NCBI GenBank assembly: GCA_947259485.1 | Contig: CAMYLU010000010.1 | Location: 62,001-126,000 of the forward strand | Direction of reading: 5' to 3' | DNA: 64,000 nucleotides | Source of the DNA: an uncultured Gammaproteobacteria bacterium | GTDB lineage: Bacteria; Pseudomonadota; Gammaproteobacteria; GCA-001735895 | Shown: positions 1 to 10,300 of the stretch, piece by piece | Numbering within the stretch: position 1 is the stretch's first letter | Layout of the letters: each line of letters begins with the position of its first letter | Position numbers and translations under genes: made by a program | The notes under the pieces: generated by a model | What the model was told of the DNA's origin: nothing | What the model saw: only the letters and a program-made list of their open reading frames with translations | Database searches by the model: none

Positions 1-1
1 G

Positions 2-598
2 GACAGCTGGAACGAATTATTCAGGCAGGCAGGCCAAAGTTACCGCGAACCACGGCTGGTTTTATTTCGCGAGGCGGTCGCGACCGCCTGTGGCACAGGT
101 TCGGCACAAATCGGGCCTTTTTATTGCCCGGCCGATCAAAAGGTTTATCTCGATCTCAGTTTTTTTGACGAACTAAAAAGGCGGCATGGGGCGCCCGGGG
201 ATTTTGCACAGGCCTACGTCATCGCGCACGAGATCGGCCATCACGTGCAAACCCTGGCCGGTATCTCGGCAAAGGTTCATAAGGCTAAACAATCTTTAAG
301 CCAGGTAGAGGCTAACCGGCTATCGGTCAAACAGGAACTGCAAGCCGATTGCTATGCGGGAATCTGGGCACATGACGCCAGGCGTTCACGGCAGGTGCTG
401 GAAGCGGGTGACATCGAGGAAGGCCTGGCCGCGGCCAGTGCAATCGGTGACGACCGCCTGCAGAAGCAGGCACGGGGTTATGTTACGCCGGACTCCTTCA
501 CCCACGGCAGTTCCGAACAACGCGTGGCCTGGTTTAAAAAGGGTTTGTCAGAAGGCACATTAAAGGCCTGCGACACTTTCGCCGCAGGTGCACTTTAG
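2..598 (+). CDS. YpfJ-type neutral zinc metallopeptidase, 5' truncated
   Basis: The reading frame is open from the window edge, so the N-terminus is missing and about 198 residues are visible. The motif HEIGHH (around nt 229-246) is the HExxH zinc site of the YpfJ/putative neutral zinc metallopeptidase family. It is preceded by family-typical text (YCPADQKVYLD) and followed by QELQADCYAG, which supplies the downstream acidic zinc ligand seen in this family. The family is membrane-anchored or secreted, but the anchor region would lie outside the window. The physiological substrate is unknown. The next gene is convergent (stop 35 bp away). An internal ATG at 245 is not the true start because the HEIGHH motif spans it. 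Confidence 0.9.
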   Translation, partial: DSWNELFRQAGQSYREPRLVLFREAVATACGTGSAQIGPFYCPADQKVYLDLSFFDELKRRHGAPGDFAQAYVIAHEIGHHVQTLAGISAKVHKAKQSLSQVEANRLSVKQELQADCYAGIWAHDARRSRQVLEAGDIEEGLAAASAIGDDRLQKQARGYVTPDSFTHGSSEQRVAWFKKGLSEGTLKACDTFAAGAL

Positions 599-632
599 AT
601 ATTCGATACCGCAAGCCCGAGTTGCCTTGTTG

Positions 633-1493
633 CTAGAGTCCGTGCGTGCCCGAGTAACCACTGCGGCCGGGCGACGTCCAGTCGTTTAACGATCCATCAG
701 CCGGTTTATAAATCTCGACCTTGAGCGGGAAACAGGGCGTGCTGTCGTCGGAATGACTGCTGCCGCAGTCCCCACCGGGACAGGTAGACAGCGCGCCGAG
801 TAAATCGATCTCGGCAAAAAACTCGATGAAATCACCCGGTCGCACCGGGCTCGCCTTCATGAAATATTGATGGGTATCGCGCGTGAAACCGGTGCACATG
901 AATACGTTCATGACGTCATGCACGTGCAACTCGGCCTCACCGGGCGGCAGGTTCCTCCCCGCAACGAGCGCACGCGTCAGGTTTGAATGGCAGCAATGAT
1001 GGTAATCGACACCCTTCAGCATGTAATTGGTGTAGGGATCACAGCGCGTGCCGATCACGTCATGCACACCACCGCCATCCTCATCCCAGCCGTACCAGTC
1101 CAGGGTATCGTGGGTAATGGTCGCCATCGGCCGCAGCCCCGGCAGCGTGCTCCACAGGCGATCACCGGTGCTGACATGGGTCGCGTGCAGCTGGCGGGTC
1201 TTGCCGCTGAAGAAGCGCTCGGATAGGTCATGCGCATTCCACAGGTTCAGATCGCCCACCTGCGAACCCTCGACACTGACAATACGGAAAAACGAACCTG
1301 CCGCAACCTCGAAGGTCGCGCCATCGCGCGGCGGCACGGTAATCTCGTCTACCTTGTTCATACCCTCGCGCGCCTGTTGATACAGGGCGAGATTAGACGA
1401 TGGTAGCTGATCAACTTGGTAGCAAACAATTGGAGCTGCTGCGCGCCGACTGGCCGCATCTGCAGGTGTTCTATTGGAATTTTCTTCAGACAT
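633..1493 (-). CDS. DUF1989 (urea carboxylase-associated type) protein
   Basis: This 286-residue protein matches the DUF1989 family, often found next to urea carboxylase/allophanate hydrolase genes. Family-like features are a cluster of conserved Cys and His residues (CDPYTNYML, HHCCHSN, NVFMCTGF, CPGGDCG), which suggests metal binding. The biochemical role of the family is not settled. No urea carboxylase gene is nearby. I chose the ATG at 1493 (MSEENSN) rather than an upstream in-frame start at 1589, because the longer version would overlap the end of the subtilase gene and adds a non-homologous-looking leader. It sits 52 bp downstream of the subtilase gene on the same strand and could be co-transcribed. 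No signal peptide, so probably cytoplasmic. Confidence 0.8.
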   Translation of the reverse strand: MSEENSNRTPADAASRRAAAPIVCYQVDQLPSSNLALYQQAREGMNKVDEITVPPRDGATFEVAAGSFFRIVSVEGSQVGDLNLWNAHDLSERFFSGKTRQLHATHVSTGDRLWSTLPGLRPMATITHDTLDWYGWDEDGGGVHDVIGTRCDPYTNYMLKGVDYHHCCHSNLTRALVAGRNLPPGEAELHVHDVMNVFMCTGFTRDTHQYFMKASPVRPGDFIEFFAEIDLLGALSTCPGGDCGSSHSDDSTPCFPLKVEIYKPADGSLNDWTSPGRSGYSGTHGL

Positions 1494-1545
1494 GTCGAGG
1501 CTCGCTGTCAGTTTCGAATTGAACGATATCTTACTGTATCGCGAC

Positions 1546-3411
1546 TCAATCCTGCAGCAGGCGATTGGCGACGCCGTTAGCCCGGGCAAGCTGACACTGG
1601 GCGGGAGTTAACTGCTGGCTTTCGGGGCGGGTACGTCCCTGCATCAGGTTGGCAACACCGACGACGTGTTCGCCGCTGTTGGCAATTACGTGGTAAAGCT
1701 CATGCGCAAGCGCGACCCCGGGGTCATCGACACCCAGCATCAGCCACACGCTCGACGCGAGCCAGGGCCGCATACGGGTATTACCCAGGCCAAAAGCCTC
1801 GCCATCAAATGCGGCCTGCATGCGGGTATCGCGCGCGAATACTACTGTCGCGTTCGCAGTGCCGGCAGCTTTGAGCAACGTGTGCGCGCTACCGGTAGAC
1901 AGGTCGCGCAGGTAATCTTCAGCGTCGATGGCATGTATCAACACCTTGCCGGCGATGATCGAACACTGTGCGAGTATCTCGTAAGCCTGCTGCACGGCCT
2001 GCTCGACCCGTTGATGCGTCCAGCGTGAATCGAGCACCAGGATGTCAAGCGGCAAGCGGAATCCGTTATCGAATTGCGGCGGCCCCAGGTCGAGACCGGG
2101 AAGCGGCTGTTTAATCACCCCGGCGCCGGCGAGCGGGTCGGCAATATAACCGCTGCTAACCCAGTCGCGAGCACCCGGGCTGCTGTTGCCGTAGCGATTA
2201 CGGAGTTCACCGGCGATGTCGGCCGCATCCCATTGCGGGCGCGCCATTTTGAGCCGGGCAGCAAGCGCGGTTACCCGGGATACGGCATAGCTCGAACCCG
2301 AAACCCGGGTCTCGGAACCGGAATAGTCGAGCGCCGTCACCCGCTCCGCCGGCACCAGGTAATCGACCGACACCCTGCCCCAGTTGGTACGCTCGGCGGG
2401 TTGCACGAAGTCGTCCGCCGATGTCACCACGATTACGTTGGCAAGATCGAGCGCCGCCGGGTATACCGGTCGTTCATCGATGTCTCGCCCGTCGTTACCG
2501 GCCGAGACAATAAACAGCATTTGCGGATGAGCACTCGCGGCACGCTCGAAACTGCCCCAGTCTTCCAGCCGGTTGCTGCCGAGCGGCATACCGAGAATAG
2601 TCACCTGGTTGTCCGCGGCGTGCTCGACCAACGCCTGCATGCGCGACATATCAGGCCTTGGATAGCGATAGGGGACCAGTTCGATAGCCGGGGCCTCGCG
2701 CAGCAACAGCGACGCGGTGCGCGTGCCATGGCGCTGCAGGAAGAACCCGGAATTGACCGGGTGGGCGTCATAGGGCAAGTCATCCATATCCCAGAAATCG
2801 TAGCCGACCAGTTGCCCGTCGCTGTCCCGGGCAAGGCGGAGGTTGATTTCGGGTAAGCGATAGTTAACTCCTGAGTCCACCATGCCTACACGTACAGGCG
2901 TGTTCTCACCGGGATGTTTTAGCGGTTTTGCGGGGTCCCGTTCGATAAATTCCAGAGGCGGGTTCAACCAGTCGGGATCGCCTTTTGGCTCAAGCTCCGT
3001 ATCCAGCGTAACGATACTTATCGCCTGCCCCTGCGCGGTATAGTTAATCTTGCGCGCGACCTGCAGGCTGCAATCGGCACTTAGCGACAGCAACACCAGG
3101 GGGTCACCAAACTCGCCAAACAGTGAGCTGACAAACCGAACCGGCTGGCCCGCGCGTTCGATGACATCGAGTTCCACGAGGCCCTTATCATCAACATCGA
3201 TGCGATTCCGGGTACCAACTAACTTTTCGCGAAACCTGATCTCGGATTTAACGATCGCCCCGGTTGTAAATCCCGGTGCGGGTTCGGCGGTAGTTTTCCA
3301 GTCACGGCAGGTCGCCGTCGCGAACTCCAACAAACGCCGGGCTTGCCATTCGTTTGCCATTGCGCTGTTGGAGATTAACAACAACCCGATAAAAATAAAC
3401 TGGAACTGCAT
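1546..3411 (-). CDS. Secreted subtilase (S8) with C-terminal metzincin-like HExxH region
   Basis: With the ATG at 3411 the 621-residue protein begins with a clear Sec signal peptide (hydrophobic stretch ending SAMA). A longer start at 3459 would put 16 extra residues before the signal and is unlikely. The subtilase triad is visible: Asp179 in MVDSG, His228 in RHGT, Ser374 in GSSYAV, plus an oxyanion Asn306 in SAGND. Beyond about residue 445 a separate C-terminal region contains HELYH (570-574), a further His582 and a downstream NLM (588-590), the layout of metzincin-type zinc proteases. The two active-site sets in one chain are unusual. It is divergent from the LysE gene, with 68 bp between starts. 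Substrates unknown; likely periplasmic or secreted. Confidence 0.85.
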   Translation of the reverse strand: MQFQFIFIGLLLISNSAMANEWQARRLLEFATATCRDWKTTAEPAPGFTTGAIVKSEIRFREKLVGTRNRIDVDDKGLVELDVIERAGQPVRFVSSLFGEFGDPLVLLSLSADCSLQVARKINYTAQGQAISIVTLDTELEPKGDPDWLNPPLEFIERDPAKPLKHPGENTPVRVGMVDSGVNYRLPEINLRLARDSDGQLVGYDFWDMDDLPYDAHPVNSGFFLQRHGTRTASLLLREAPAIELVPYRYPRPDMSRMQALVEHAADNQVTILGMPLGSNRLEDWGSFERAASAHPQMLFIVSAGNDGRDIDERPVYPAALDLANVIVVTSADDFVQPAERTNWGRVSVDYLVPAERVTALDYSGSETRVSGSSYAVSRVTALAARLKMARPQWDAADIAGELRNRYGNSSPGARDWVSSGYIADPLAGAGVIKQPLPGLDLGPPQFDNGFRLPLDILVLDSRWTHQRVEQAVQQAYEILAQCSIIAGKVLIHAIDAEDYLRDLSTGSAHTLLKAAGTANATVVFARDTRMQAAFDGEAFGLGNTRMRPWLASSVWLMLGVDDPGVALAHELYHVIANSGEHVVGVANLMQGRTRPESQQLTPAQCQLARANGVANRLLQD

Positions 3412-3479
3412 CGATATATTTTGCGTGAGTAACACAGGTCTAGTCCAATAAAACCGCACATCGGGTAGAATTCCGAGTC

Positions 3480-4070
3480 ATGGCTGCTTTCTGTCTTGCG
3501 GTATTGCTGTTACTGGTCACGCCCGGACCCGGTGTGTTGTCGACGGCCGGGGTTGGCGCCGCGTTTGGATTTAACGCCGGCCTGCGCTATGTCACCGGTC
3601 TTTGTATCGGCACCAACCTGGTGGCGCTGATCGTGGTCTCGGGGCTGGCGGCGATTATCCTCGCCACGCCCTGGGCAAGGAATACGTTGCTGGTGGCCTC
3701 GGCTTGTTACCTGCTGTATCTCGCCGCGCGTATCGCCTTTGCCGGCAAAAAGATTGCGTTCATACATGCTGACGAAAAACCCGGGATTCGTGCCGGCCTG
3801 CTGCTGCAATTTATCAATCCAAAAGCCTACGCCGTCAACATGACCTGGTTTACCGGGTTCGTGCTGTTCCCAGGCTCGCTGGTCACCGAAACACTGGTTA
3901 AATTCCTGGTGATCAACCTGATCTGGATTCCCATTCACCTGTTATGGCTTTTCGCCGGCAATGCCGTCAACCAGCTCGACCTGAGCCCGCAGACCCATTT
4001 TCTAATCAACTGTGCGATGGCCCTGGCGATGGTGGTTGTGGTTGGGCTGGCAATATTTTCGCTGGCCTGA
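3480..4070 (+). CDS. LysE/RhtB-family amino-acid exporter
   Basis: This 196-residue hydrophobic protein has the N-terminal family signature LLVTPGPGVL followed by a Gly/Ala-rich helix, and about six predicted membrane segments. LysE/RhtB proteins export amino acids or related small molecules across the inner membrane. The substrate cannot be told from sequence. The N-terminus is slightly shorter than usual before the PGP motif, so the annotated ATG at 3480 leaves a short first helix, but no better start was seen. Its stop codon abuts the stop of the convergent next gene with no gap (4070/4071), leaving no room for a separate terminator. Confidence 0.88.
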   Translation: MAAFCLAVLLLLVTPGPGVLSTAGVGAAFGFNAGLRYVTGLCIGTNLVALIVVSGLAAIILATPWARNTLLVASACYLLYLAARIAFAGKKIAFIHADEKPGIRAGLLLQFINPKAYAVNMTWFTGFVLFPGSLVTETLVKFLVINLIWIPIHLLWLFAGNAVNQLDLSPQTHFLINCAMALAMVVVVGLAIFSLA

Positions 4071-5042
4071 TTATTTCTCGTCGACGAGAAAGCGATAGCG
4101 ACTGGACCATTGCTGGACCTGCCCCGGGGCCAGGTTAATGCGAATAAACGGTTCAGGACAGGCAGCACGCTCGACCGCCCAGAACACCATGCGCGAAATC
4201 GGCGCGTCGCCGCGGAACTCGACCGCGGCGCCGGTTTTATTATTGCGTACCAGCGCAGCATTGTAATCACCGGGATCAGCACCCTCGAATACCGGAATCC
4301 ACAGTGATTCCTGTCGCAGCGGTTCATCCACCTCGATTGCGTTGCCACGAAACCAGGCCAGGTTATTGATCGCCACGGATTCATCGGTAGAAAACGGAAA
4401 CTCGACCCGGTAATCGGGGCCATAGGGGACGTCGTCGATGAGCGTGAAGTTATGGTTGTAGTTGTTGATATCGATGGTTTTCGTACCGCTGTTCTCGAGA
4501 CGATGCTCGATGACAAACGCGGCCTGGTCGGCTGCCAGGCGAATGGTTTTTCGGTAGCGATAGGCCCAACCGCGTTCACCCTCGAGATCCTGCTCAAAGC
4601 TCACCCAGTCAGGGCCGTGTTCGATATCCCATTCACCCGCGCGGATAAGACGGTAATTTCCGTGAAACTGGTACTCGTCCGAGTCACCTTTTGCCAACAT
4701 CCCAACCCCGATCTTGACGAAGGACTCGCCCGTTTCAGCCTCGGCAAATCCCATCGGGTTGAACATCGCAAATTCCTCGGCAGGACCGCTGACCGAGTCA
4801 TGACCCAATGGATTATGTTCGACGTGCAGGGGAGCGTAGAAACGGTGGCCTGCATAATCGACACGTTCGATGATTCCCGACCAGTCGAAGCGGGTACCGC
4901 GGTAATAGCCATGCGCGGCATCGGGCAGGTAAATCGAAACCTGGATAAAACCATTATCCAGTTCGACTTTCGGATAATCCATGGCGGCGAAAACGTACAT
5001 ACTTTGCGTCAACATCCAGATGGCAATAATCAGTTTCTTCAT
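4071..5042 (-). CDS. Secreted galactose-mutarotase-like protein
   Basis: This 323-residue protein has a Sec signal peptide (MKKLIIAIWMLTQSMYVFA). The rest is all-beta, with text such as FVIEHRLENSGTKTIDINNYNHNF, resembling the aldose-1-epimerase/galactose mutarotase-like superfamily (a beta-sandwich that binds sugars). I do not see a clearly assignable mutarotase catalytic pair, so enzymatic epimerase activity is inference. It is the last gene of a four-gene minus-strand run (enzyme/beta-barrel fusion, lipoprotein, GH1, this gene) with gaps of 30, 68 and 45 bp, so it probably belongs to the glucan-use operon. It could interconvert anomers of oligosaccharides, or bind them, in the periplasm. 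Confidence 0.65.
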   Translation of the reverse strand: MKKLIIAIWMLTQSMYVFAAMDYPKVELDNGFIQVSIYLPDAAHGYYRGTRFDWSGIIERVDYAGHRFYAPLHVEHNPLGHDSVSGPAEEFAMFNPMGFAEAETGESFVKIGVGMLAKGDSDEYQFHGNYRLIRAGEWDIEHGPDWVSFEQDLEGERGWAYRYRKTIRLAADQAAFVIEHRLENSGTKTIDINNYNHNFTLIDDVPYGPDYRVEFPFSTDESVAINNLAWFRGNAIEVDEPLRQESLWIPVFEGADPGDYNAALVRNNKTGAAVEFRGDAPISRMVFWAVERAACPEPFIRINLAPGQVQQWSSRYRFLVDEK

Positions 5043-5087
5043 AAAAACAGTCGCAGTAATCCAGCTACCATCGTGAGCCGGATTCGC

Positions 5088-6467
5088 TCAGGCGATTGCT
5101 TTCGCTAACATTCGGGGCCTGCCCGACGGAATCTCGTTCGCCGCGATAACGTGGCTATACCAGTACGCGGAATTTTTCAGGGTACGCTGCTGGGATTCGT
5201 AATCGACATGAATGATGCCGAAGCGCTTCGAATAGCCCTCGGCCCATTCAAAGTTATCCATCAGCGACCATAGTGCATAGCCGATACCGGGCACGCCATC
5301 CTCGATTGCGCGACCATATTCAGCGAGGTAACGGCGGTGAAACTCGATGCGTTCCTCGTCATCGACCGCACCCTCGTGTACGGAATCGGCATTGGCCATT
5401 CCGCTCTCGGTGACCACCAGCGGCAACTGGTAACGATCGTTATAAAATTTCGGTGCCCAGTACATGACTTCGGGCGTCACCGGCCAGCCCATGTCGGTGT
5501 GCGCAAGACCTTCCCTGTCGACAATTTCAAAACCGGTTTCGTCACTGGCACGCACATAACTACCCCAGTAGATATTGGTGCCGAAGTAATCGAGAGGTTG
5601 GCAAATCGTCTCGAGGTCACCAGCCTTAATATCGGGCATGTCGTTAGCGAACAGTTCCCTCCCGTCCCCGGGATATTGACCCAGCACCATCGGATCGGAG
5701 AACCAGGTGTTATTGAAAACATTCTTTTCCAGGATCGCAAAGTTGCGCGCCCTTGCCGCCTCGATATCCTGCTCGAGATCGGTATCGGGCATGAAAAAGT
5801 TGCCGGTGTTGGAGGCACTGATAAACGGGTCTTTCTTGGCCCCTGCACTGATGGCCTGCACCGCCTTGCCATGGGCCAGCAGGGTATGATGCGCGGCGCG
5901 CAAAACCTCAGCAAAACCCATCTCGAGTCCGGGCGCATGCGTGCCCTGTTGATGACCCTGGCCAATATAAACCTGGGGTTCGTTGAGCGTGCACCAGTTC
6001 GTCACCCGGTCAGAAAGCCGGTCGACGATGAGCGCAGTGTAATCGGCAAACCAGTCGGCGCTGTCGCGATTCAACCATCCGCCGCGACAATAAAGTTCGT
6101 AGGGGAAATCCCAGTGAAACAGGGTGAGCCATGGCGTGATATTGTGTTCCAGCAGCTCGTCGACAAGATTGCTGTAGAAATCCAGGCCCTCCTGGTTGAT
6201 CCTGCCGACGCCAGCAGGCAGTACCCGCGGCCAGCTGACCGAAAATCGGTAGGCCTGCAGGCCGATATCGGACATTAAACCGACATCTTCGCGGTAGCGA
6301 TGTAAATGATCGCAGGCGACTCTGCCGGTATCGCCACCGATAATCTTACCCTCGTGTTGTCCGAGCATATCCCAGACCGAACGGCCGCCGCCATCGCGGT
6401 AGGCAGAACCCTCGATCTGGTAGCTAGAGGTAGCCGCGCCCCAGACGAAATCCTGTGGGAACTTCAT
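5088..6467 (-). CDS. GH1 beta-glucosidase, cytoplasmic
   Basis: This 459-residue protein has the GH1 N-terminal signature (FVWGAATSSYQIEG), the acid/base Glu163 in TLNEP and the nucleophile Glu354 in VTESG. Length is typical of bacterial GH1 beta-glucosidases. There is no signal peptide, so it should act in the cytoplasm and hydrolyse imported short beta-glucosides such as laminaribiose to glucose. The substrate is inferred from the neighbours, since GH1 also covers other beta-glycosidases. I chose the ATG at 6467; a TTG two codons upstream is also possible. Part of the four-gene unit starting with the beta-barrel fusion gene. The glucose released would feed the glucokinase gene in the same locus. 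Confidence 0.93.
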   Translation of the reverse strand: MKFPQDFVWGAATSSYQIEGSAYRDGGGRSVWDMLGQHEGKIIGGDTGRVACDHLHRYREDVGLMSDIGLQAYRFSVSWPRVLPAGVGRINQEGLDFYSNLVDELLEHNITPWLTLFHWDFPYELYCRGGWLNRDSADWFADYTALIVDRLSDRVTNWCTLNEPQVYIGQGHQQGTHAPGLEMGFAEVLRAAHHTLLAHGKAVQAISAGAKKDPFISASNTGNFFMPDTDLEQDIEAARARNFAILEKNVFNNTWFSDPMVLGQYPGDGRELFANDMPDIKAGDLETICQPLDYFGTNIYWGSYVRASDETGFEIVDREGLAHTDMGWPVTPEVMYWAPKFYNDRYQLPLVVTESGMANADSVHEGAVDDEERIEFHRRYLAEYGRAIEDGVPGIGYALWSLMDNFEWAEGYSKRFGIIHVDYESQQRTLKNSAYWYSHVIAANEIPSGRPRMLAKAIA

Positions 6468-6535
6468 TCTCAATCATCCCGGGAGACTAATCCGTTGCTG
6501 CCATACAAATTTTGAAATGCCAAACCCGGGCAGGC

Positions 6536-7315
6536 CTAATTCCTGTAAACGGGACCCGGCAGCGTAAGCGGCCCGGCCGGGCCGTCCAGCATGCCAACCC
6601 AGGTATAACCCCATCCCCCCATGGTTTCTCGAGCGATAAATTCATTGTTGCCCACATCGGCAGGATCGAACAGCGGGGTAAACGCACCGGGTGTCATCGC
6701 CAGGTCGGATGCCGTCAGTTCACGCAACATTACCGGGTAGGCTACGCCCCCGGGCGGCGGCGCAGGCAGGAAGCCGGCGATGAAAAAGGTAGCCGAATCA
6801 AAATAGTTATCGAGGGCCGAGCGATAAGCCCTGATCGTCTGCTCCCTGATCAATTCACTACCGGGAGGCGCGGCAGCAACGGTAGCGGTATACAGTTCGT
6901 GTAAAGCGCGGGCAGTGTACCACTGGTTTTCACCGGATGGTGCTCTGGCCTGTGCCGTCGCATACACGTAAAAAGTCGCTTTTGGATTGCCGGCGACGGC
7001 GGCCGCAAGCGCAAACTTGGCTCTGTTGAAGTCTTCGCCTGGTTCATCGTCAGGAGGCGGATTAGCGGTCGCAAATGGCACGTTGGCATAGGGATTGTCC
7101 GGGTCGTCCAGCACGCAGGTTTCTGTAGCAATGCCAATATCATCGCAAAACAGGTTAAGGACAATGTCGGTCGGTATTGCCAGCGTGTTAGTCACGTCTC
7201 CGTCATCGCTATCCTTGCCGCAACCGGTGGCAATAATCAACAGCGAGCAAACGATCGCAAGACGTCCGATTCTGACCCCTGACGACTGAGCATTTATTCT
7301 GAATGGTTTAATCAT
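6536..7315 (-). CDS. Uncharacterised lipoprotein next to GH/beta-barrel fusion
   Basis: I do not recognise this family. The 259-residue product (ATG at 7315) has a lipoprotein signal with the lipobox IATGC (Cys32), so it should be lipid-anchored, probably in the outer membrane. After an acidic, Pro/Asp-rich linker (about residues 55-85) there is an Ala-rich helical part and a Gly/Pro-rich tail. Two Cys (in FCDDIG and ETCVLDD) follow the anchor and could pair. It starts 30 bp after the stop of the enzyme/beta-barrel fusion gene and is very likely co-transcribed with it and the GH1 gene. By context it may be a partner of the barrel protein, but nothing in the sequence proves this. Confidence 0.7.
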   Translation of the reverse strand: MIKPFRINAQSSGVRIGRLAIVCSLLIIATGCGKDSDDGDVTNTLAIPTDIVLNLFCDDIGIATETCVLDDPDNPYANVPFATANPPPDDEPGEDFNRAKFALAAAVAGNPKATFYVYATAQARAPSGENQWYTARALHELYTATVAAAPPGSELIREQTIRAYRSALDNYFDSATFFIAGFLPAPPPGGVAYPVMLRELTASDLAMTPGAFTPLFDPADVGNNEFIARETMGGWGYTWVGMLDGPAGPLTLPGPVYRN

Positions 7316-7345
7316 GATAATTACCTCGACTGGTATGCTCAATGT

Positions 7346-10300
7346 TTAGAATTTGAGTTCGAAATAGGTTTGAACTTCCATCATGTATTCGTTGTCACCG
7401 TCCTTGAATCCATCTGCCGGATCTGACAGCTCGTCGAGCTCGCGGTAGAAAAACTTGACCCCCCATCGGCTTGAACGCTCTTCACTCAACAACTGGTCAA
7501 GCAGGCGCGCGTACTCGAACTTCACCTGCAGTGGGTATACGAGGTTGAACTGCTCCTGGAAATCGTAAGGCCCGAAATCGTCCACCTTGATATCAGCCCC
7601 GTAGATGTGCTTCTGGTCGACAATCATCTTGCCGTCAATGCTGAAGAATTCCAGCGTTTCCTCGCCAGGCTTACCGCTGGACTGCTTGGTACCGGTGTAC
7701 AAATTCAAAATGGTTCTAAGCCCCGGGCGCGGATTAAAGATCATTTTACTCTTTATCAGCCATACGTCTTCTTCAGCGAGACCCGCGCCAAATGAGTTGT
7801 TGACCCCATTTTCGAAGAACTGGTTGGCGTCGGTATCGGTACCGTACCGGGTCCCGGTGAGTCCGATGTTAAAGGCAAACGGGGCATCTTCTTTCATGTC
7901 GATATCCCAATCGTAAAACCAGCTGCCCGGGGTCGGGTCGTAGGTAAAGAATACTTCTGCAGACGACGCTTCCCGATTATCGAGCACCGCGAAAGGATCT
8001 TCATCCCGGTTACGGGGATCGATACCGTTGCTCAGGTTTGGACCTACGGTAACTGGTGCGATGAGCGGGTTGGAGTCGACCAGGTTTTCCCGATACAGGA
8101 TGCGCGGATAGAGCATGTAGGGATTCGAATACAACATGATGCCGGCCTCAACTTCCTGCTTGTTACCGAGGGCCGAATAGGGTAGCTCGGAGTCAAATTC
8201 TGCCAGCGGATCACCCCCGTCGGCCACCAGCCCGGCATAGTTCATTGCCACGTAAGCGCGCCGATCATCAGGTCCAAATGCCAGCTTGGCCTTGAAACCG
8301 AGCGTATCTTCGAATTCGATTTCATCAACGACGATATCGTCACCTTCGATCCGATCATACTCGTCGCCCTCTTTTTCGGTGCCGGCGATAATACCGCCCA
8401 GCTCAAGCCTGGCGCCGTTGGCAAAATCGGTCCTGGAGTAAATGGTTGCCTGCCTCGACTGTCTTACTGTGGCCTCGCTATCCGACGAAGAATCACTGCG
8501 CTGCGCAATATCTTCAGAGAACATAACCGCGTACTTTTGACCCAGGGTGCTTGTCGCACCACCGCCGAATTCGTATTTGACCATCGCGAGTGGATTGGCA
8601 CCCCAGTAAACTTCAGGTCCGGCTAGGATTTTCAGTCCTAACAGGTCCTTCTTACCGGCAAACTCAAAGCCATAGGGCGCCTTGGCATTCCAGATATCCT
8701 GGCCTTCCATGTCGGTGGTCTCGCGTAACAAGCCGAAGAAGTCACCCTCGAAACCCCAGTGGTAGCGTGGCACGTGGTAAAACGCTTCAAGATCGTAATC
8801 GTCGGCTGTATAGGTGGCCTGGAAATCATAAATTTCGACACGCTCGCGGTCTTCGAGTGTTTCATCACTGGCCACGACGCCAAATTCGCCGTCTTCCAGT
8901 TTCTCAACCGTAATCGGAAAACCGCGATCGCCGTAGCGTTGTTCGAAATTACTTTCCGCCACGTTGGCAAGGATGTTGATCGTAAAGTCGCCCTTGATAC
9001 GGCTCGTGGGTTGAAACGCAAAATCGAGATCCAGCATCTGCCCATCAACAAACTCCAGGCCATCTTCTCCATCTTCAGAGATATCTTCATCAAACCCCTG
9101 GATCAGGTACTCGCCCTTGAAACTGCCACCTTCAAGTCTGAATTTCTCACTATCCCGCTTCGACTTGTTGAGTTCACGGATGACGCCCTTAAGCGAGTAA
9201 AGTTCCATGTCTAATTCGTTAATGGCCTGGTCGATGGCGGGTTTGCCCATGCTGTAGGGATTGTTGCGCCAGATTTCTCTCAACACGTCGTAGGCCATAC
9301 GGGGCTCAGCCAGGTAAATTCCCTCGTCGCTGAGATCGCCGATCCGGGCGACGCCAAACCACTCTTCGTTCATGTTGTTCTGGCCTTCGACATAGTCAAA
9401 TTTATAGCCGCCGTTTGCCCATGAAGCGGTGCGGTCCTGGATATCGAGGTTCTCGGTCTGGCGATATTTCCACCATTCGTCACGCCACTCGAAAACAAAG
9501 CCACCCAGGGCATTGCCTTCCGCGCCATTACCATAACTTTTACTGTAAATTTCCTGCCATAATCCCCTCAGGTAACTGGCCTGGCCTTCCTGGTCCTCGG
9601 CAAAATCCCGCGCGTTGAAGGCATCACTACCGAATTCCATGAAGACGATCGGTAAATCAAGCTTTTCCTTGACATCACGCCACAGCGAAACGTTGTTTTC
9701 TTTATCTTCAAAGCTGATACCACGATAGGCGTTAATGCCGATCAGGTCCCAGTCTTTACCATATTCTGCGATCAGGTCGATATACTGGATATCGCCGTTA
9801 ACGATGGTAAATATCCGCTCCGGATCAACTTCTCTACTCGCCTGAATAACTTCGTCAAACAGGCTGTAGAGGAACTTCGCTTTTTCGCGGTTCTGCTCGC
9901 CGACCGGCAGGTTTTCGATTTCAAAGCTCGACCAGGAAAGTCCGTAGTTGCTCTCGTTACCGAGCGCAATCATCAGCACGCCCGGAACATCCTTGTACAT
10001 CTCGACGAACTCGAGTACCTGCTGTTTCAGAGCTTCGCGCGTCTTGGGATCGGAATAGTCGGTAGTCGGAACAAAGACACCATCGATAACGGCACCGTAA
10101 CGGCCCATCAGGGGATTGACCACGGTCATTATGCCGTAGGTTTCCCAGATATAGGTGACCCACTTGGGTGGAACCCTGACGAAGGAACGGGTTGCGGTGA
10201 CGCCGGCCTTTGCCATCAACCCGAATTCATGATCGATCAGGTTCTTGATGAACTCCTCAGACTGTCCATAAAGATCGTAGGTATAATTGGTGCCGACGGG

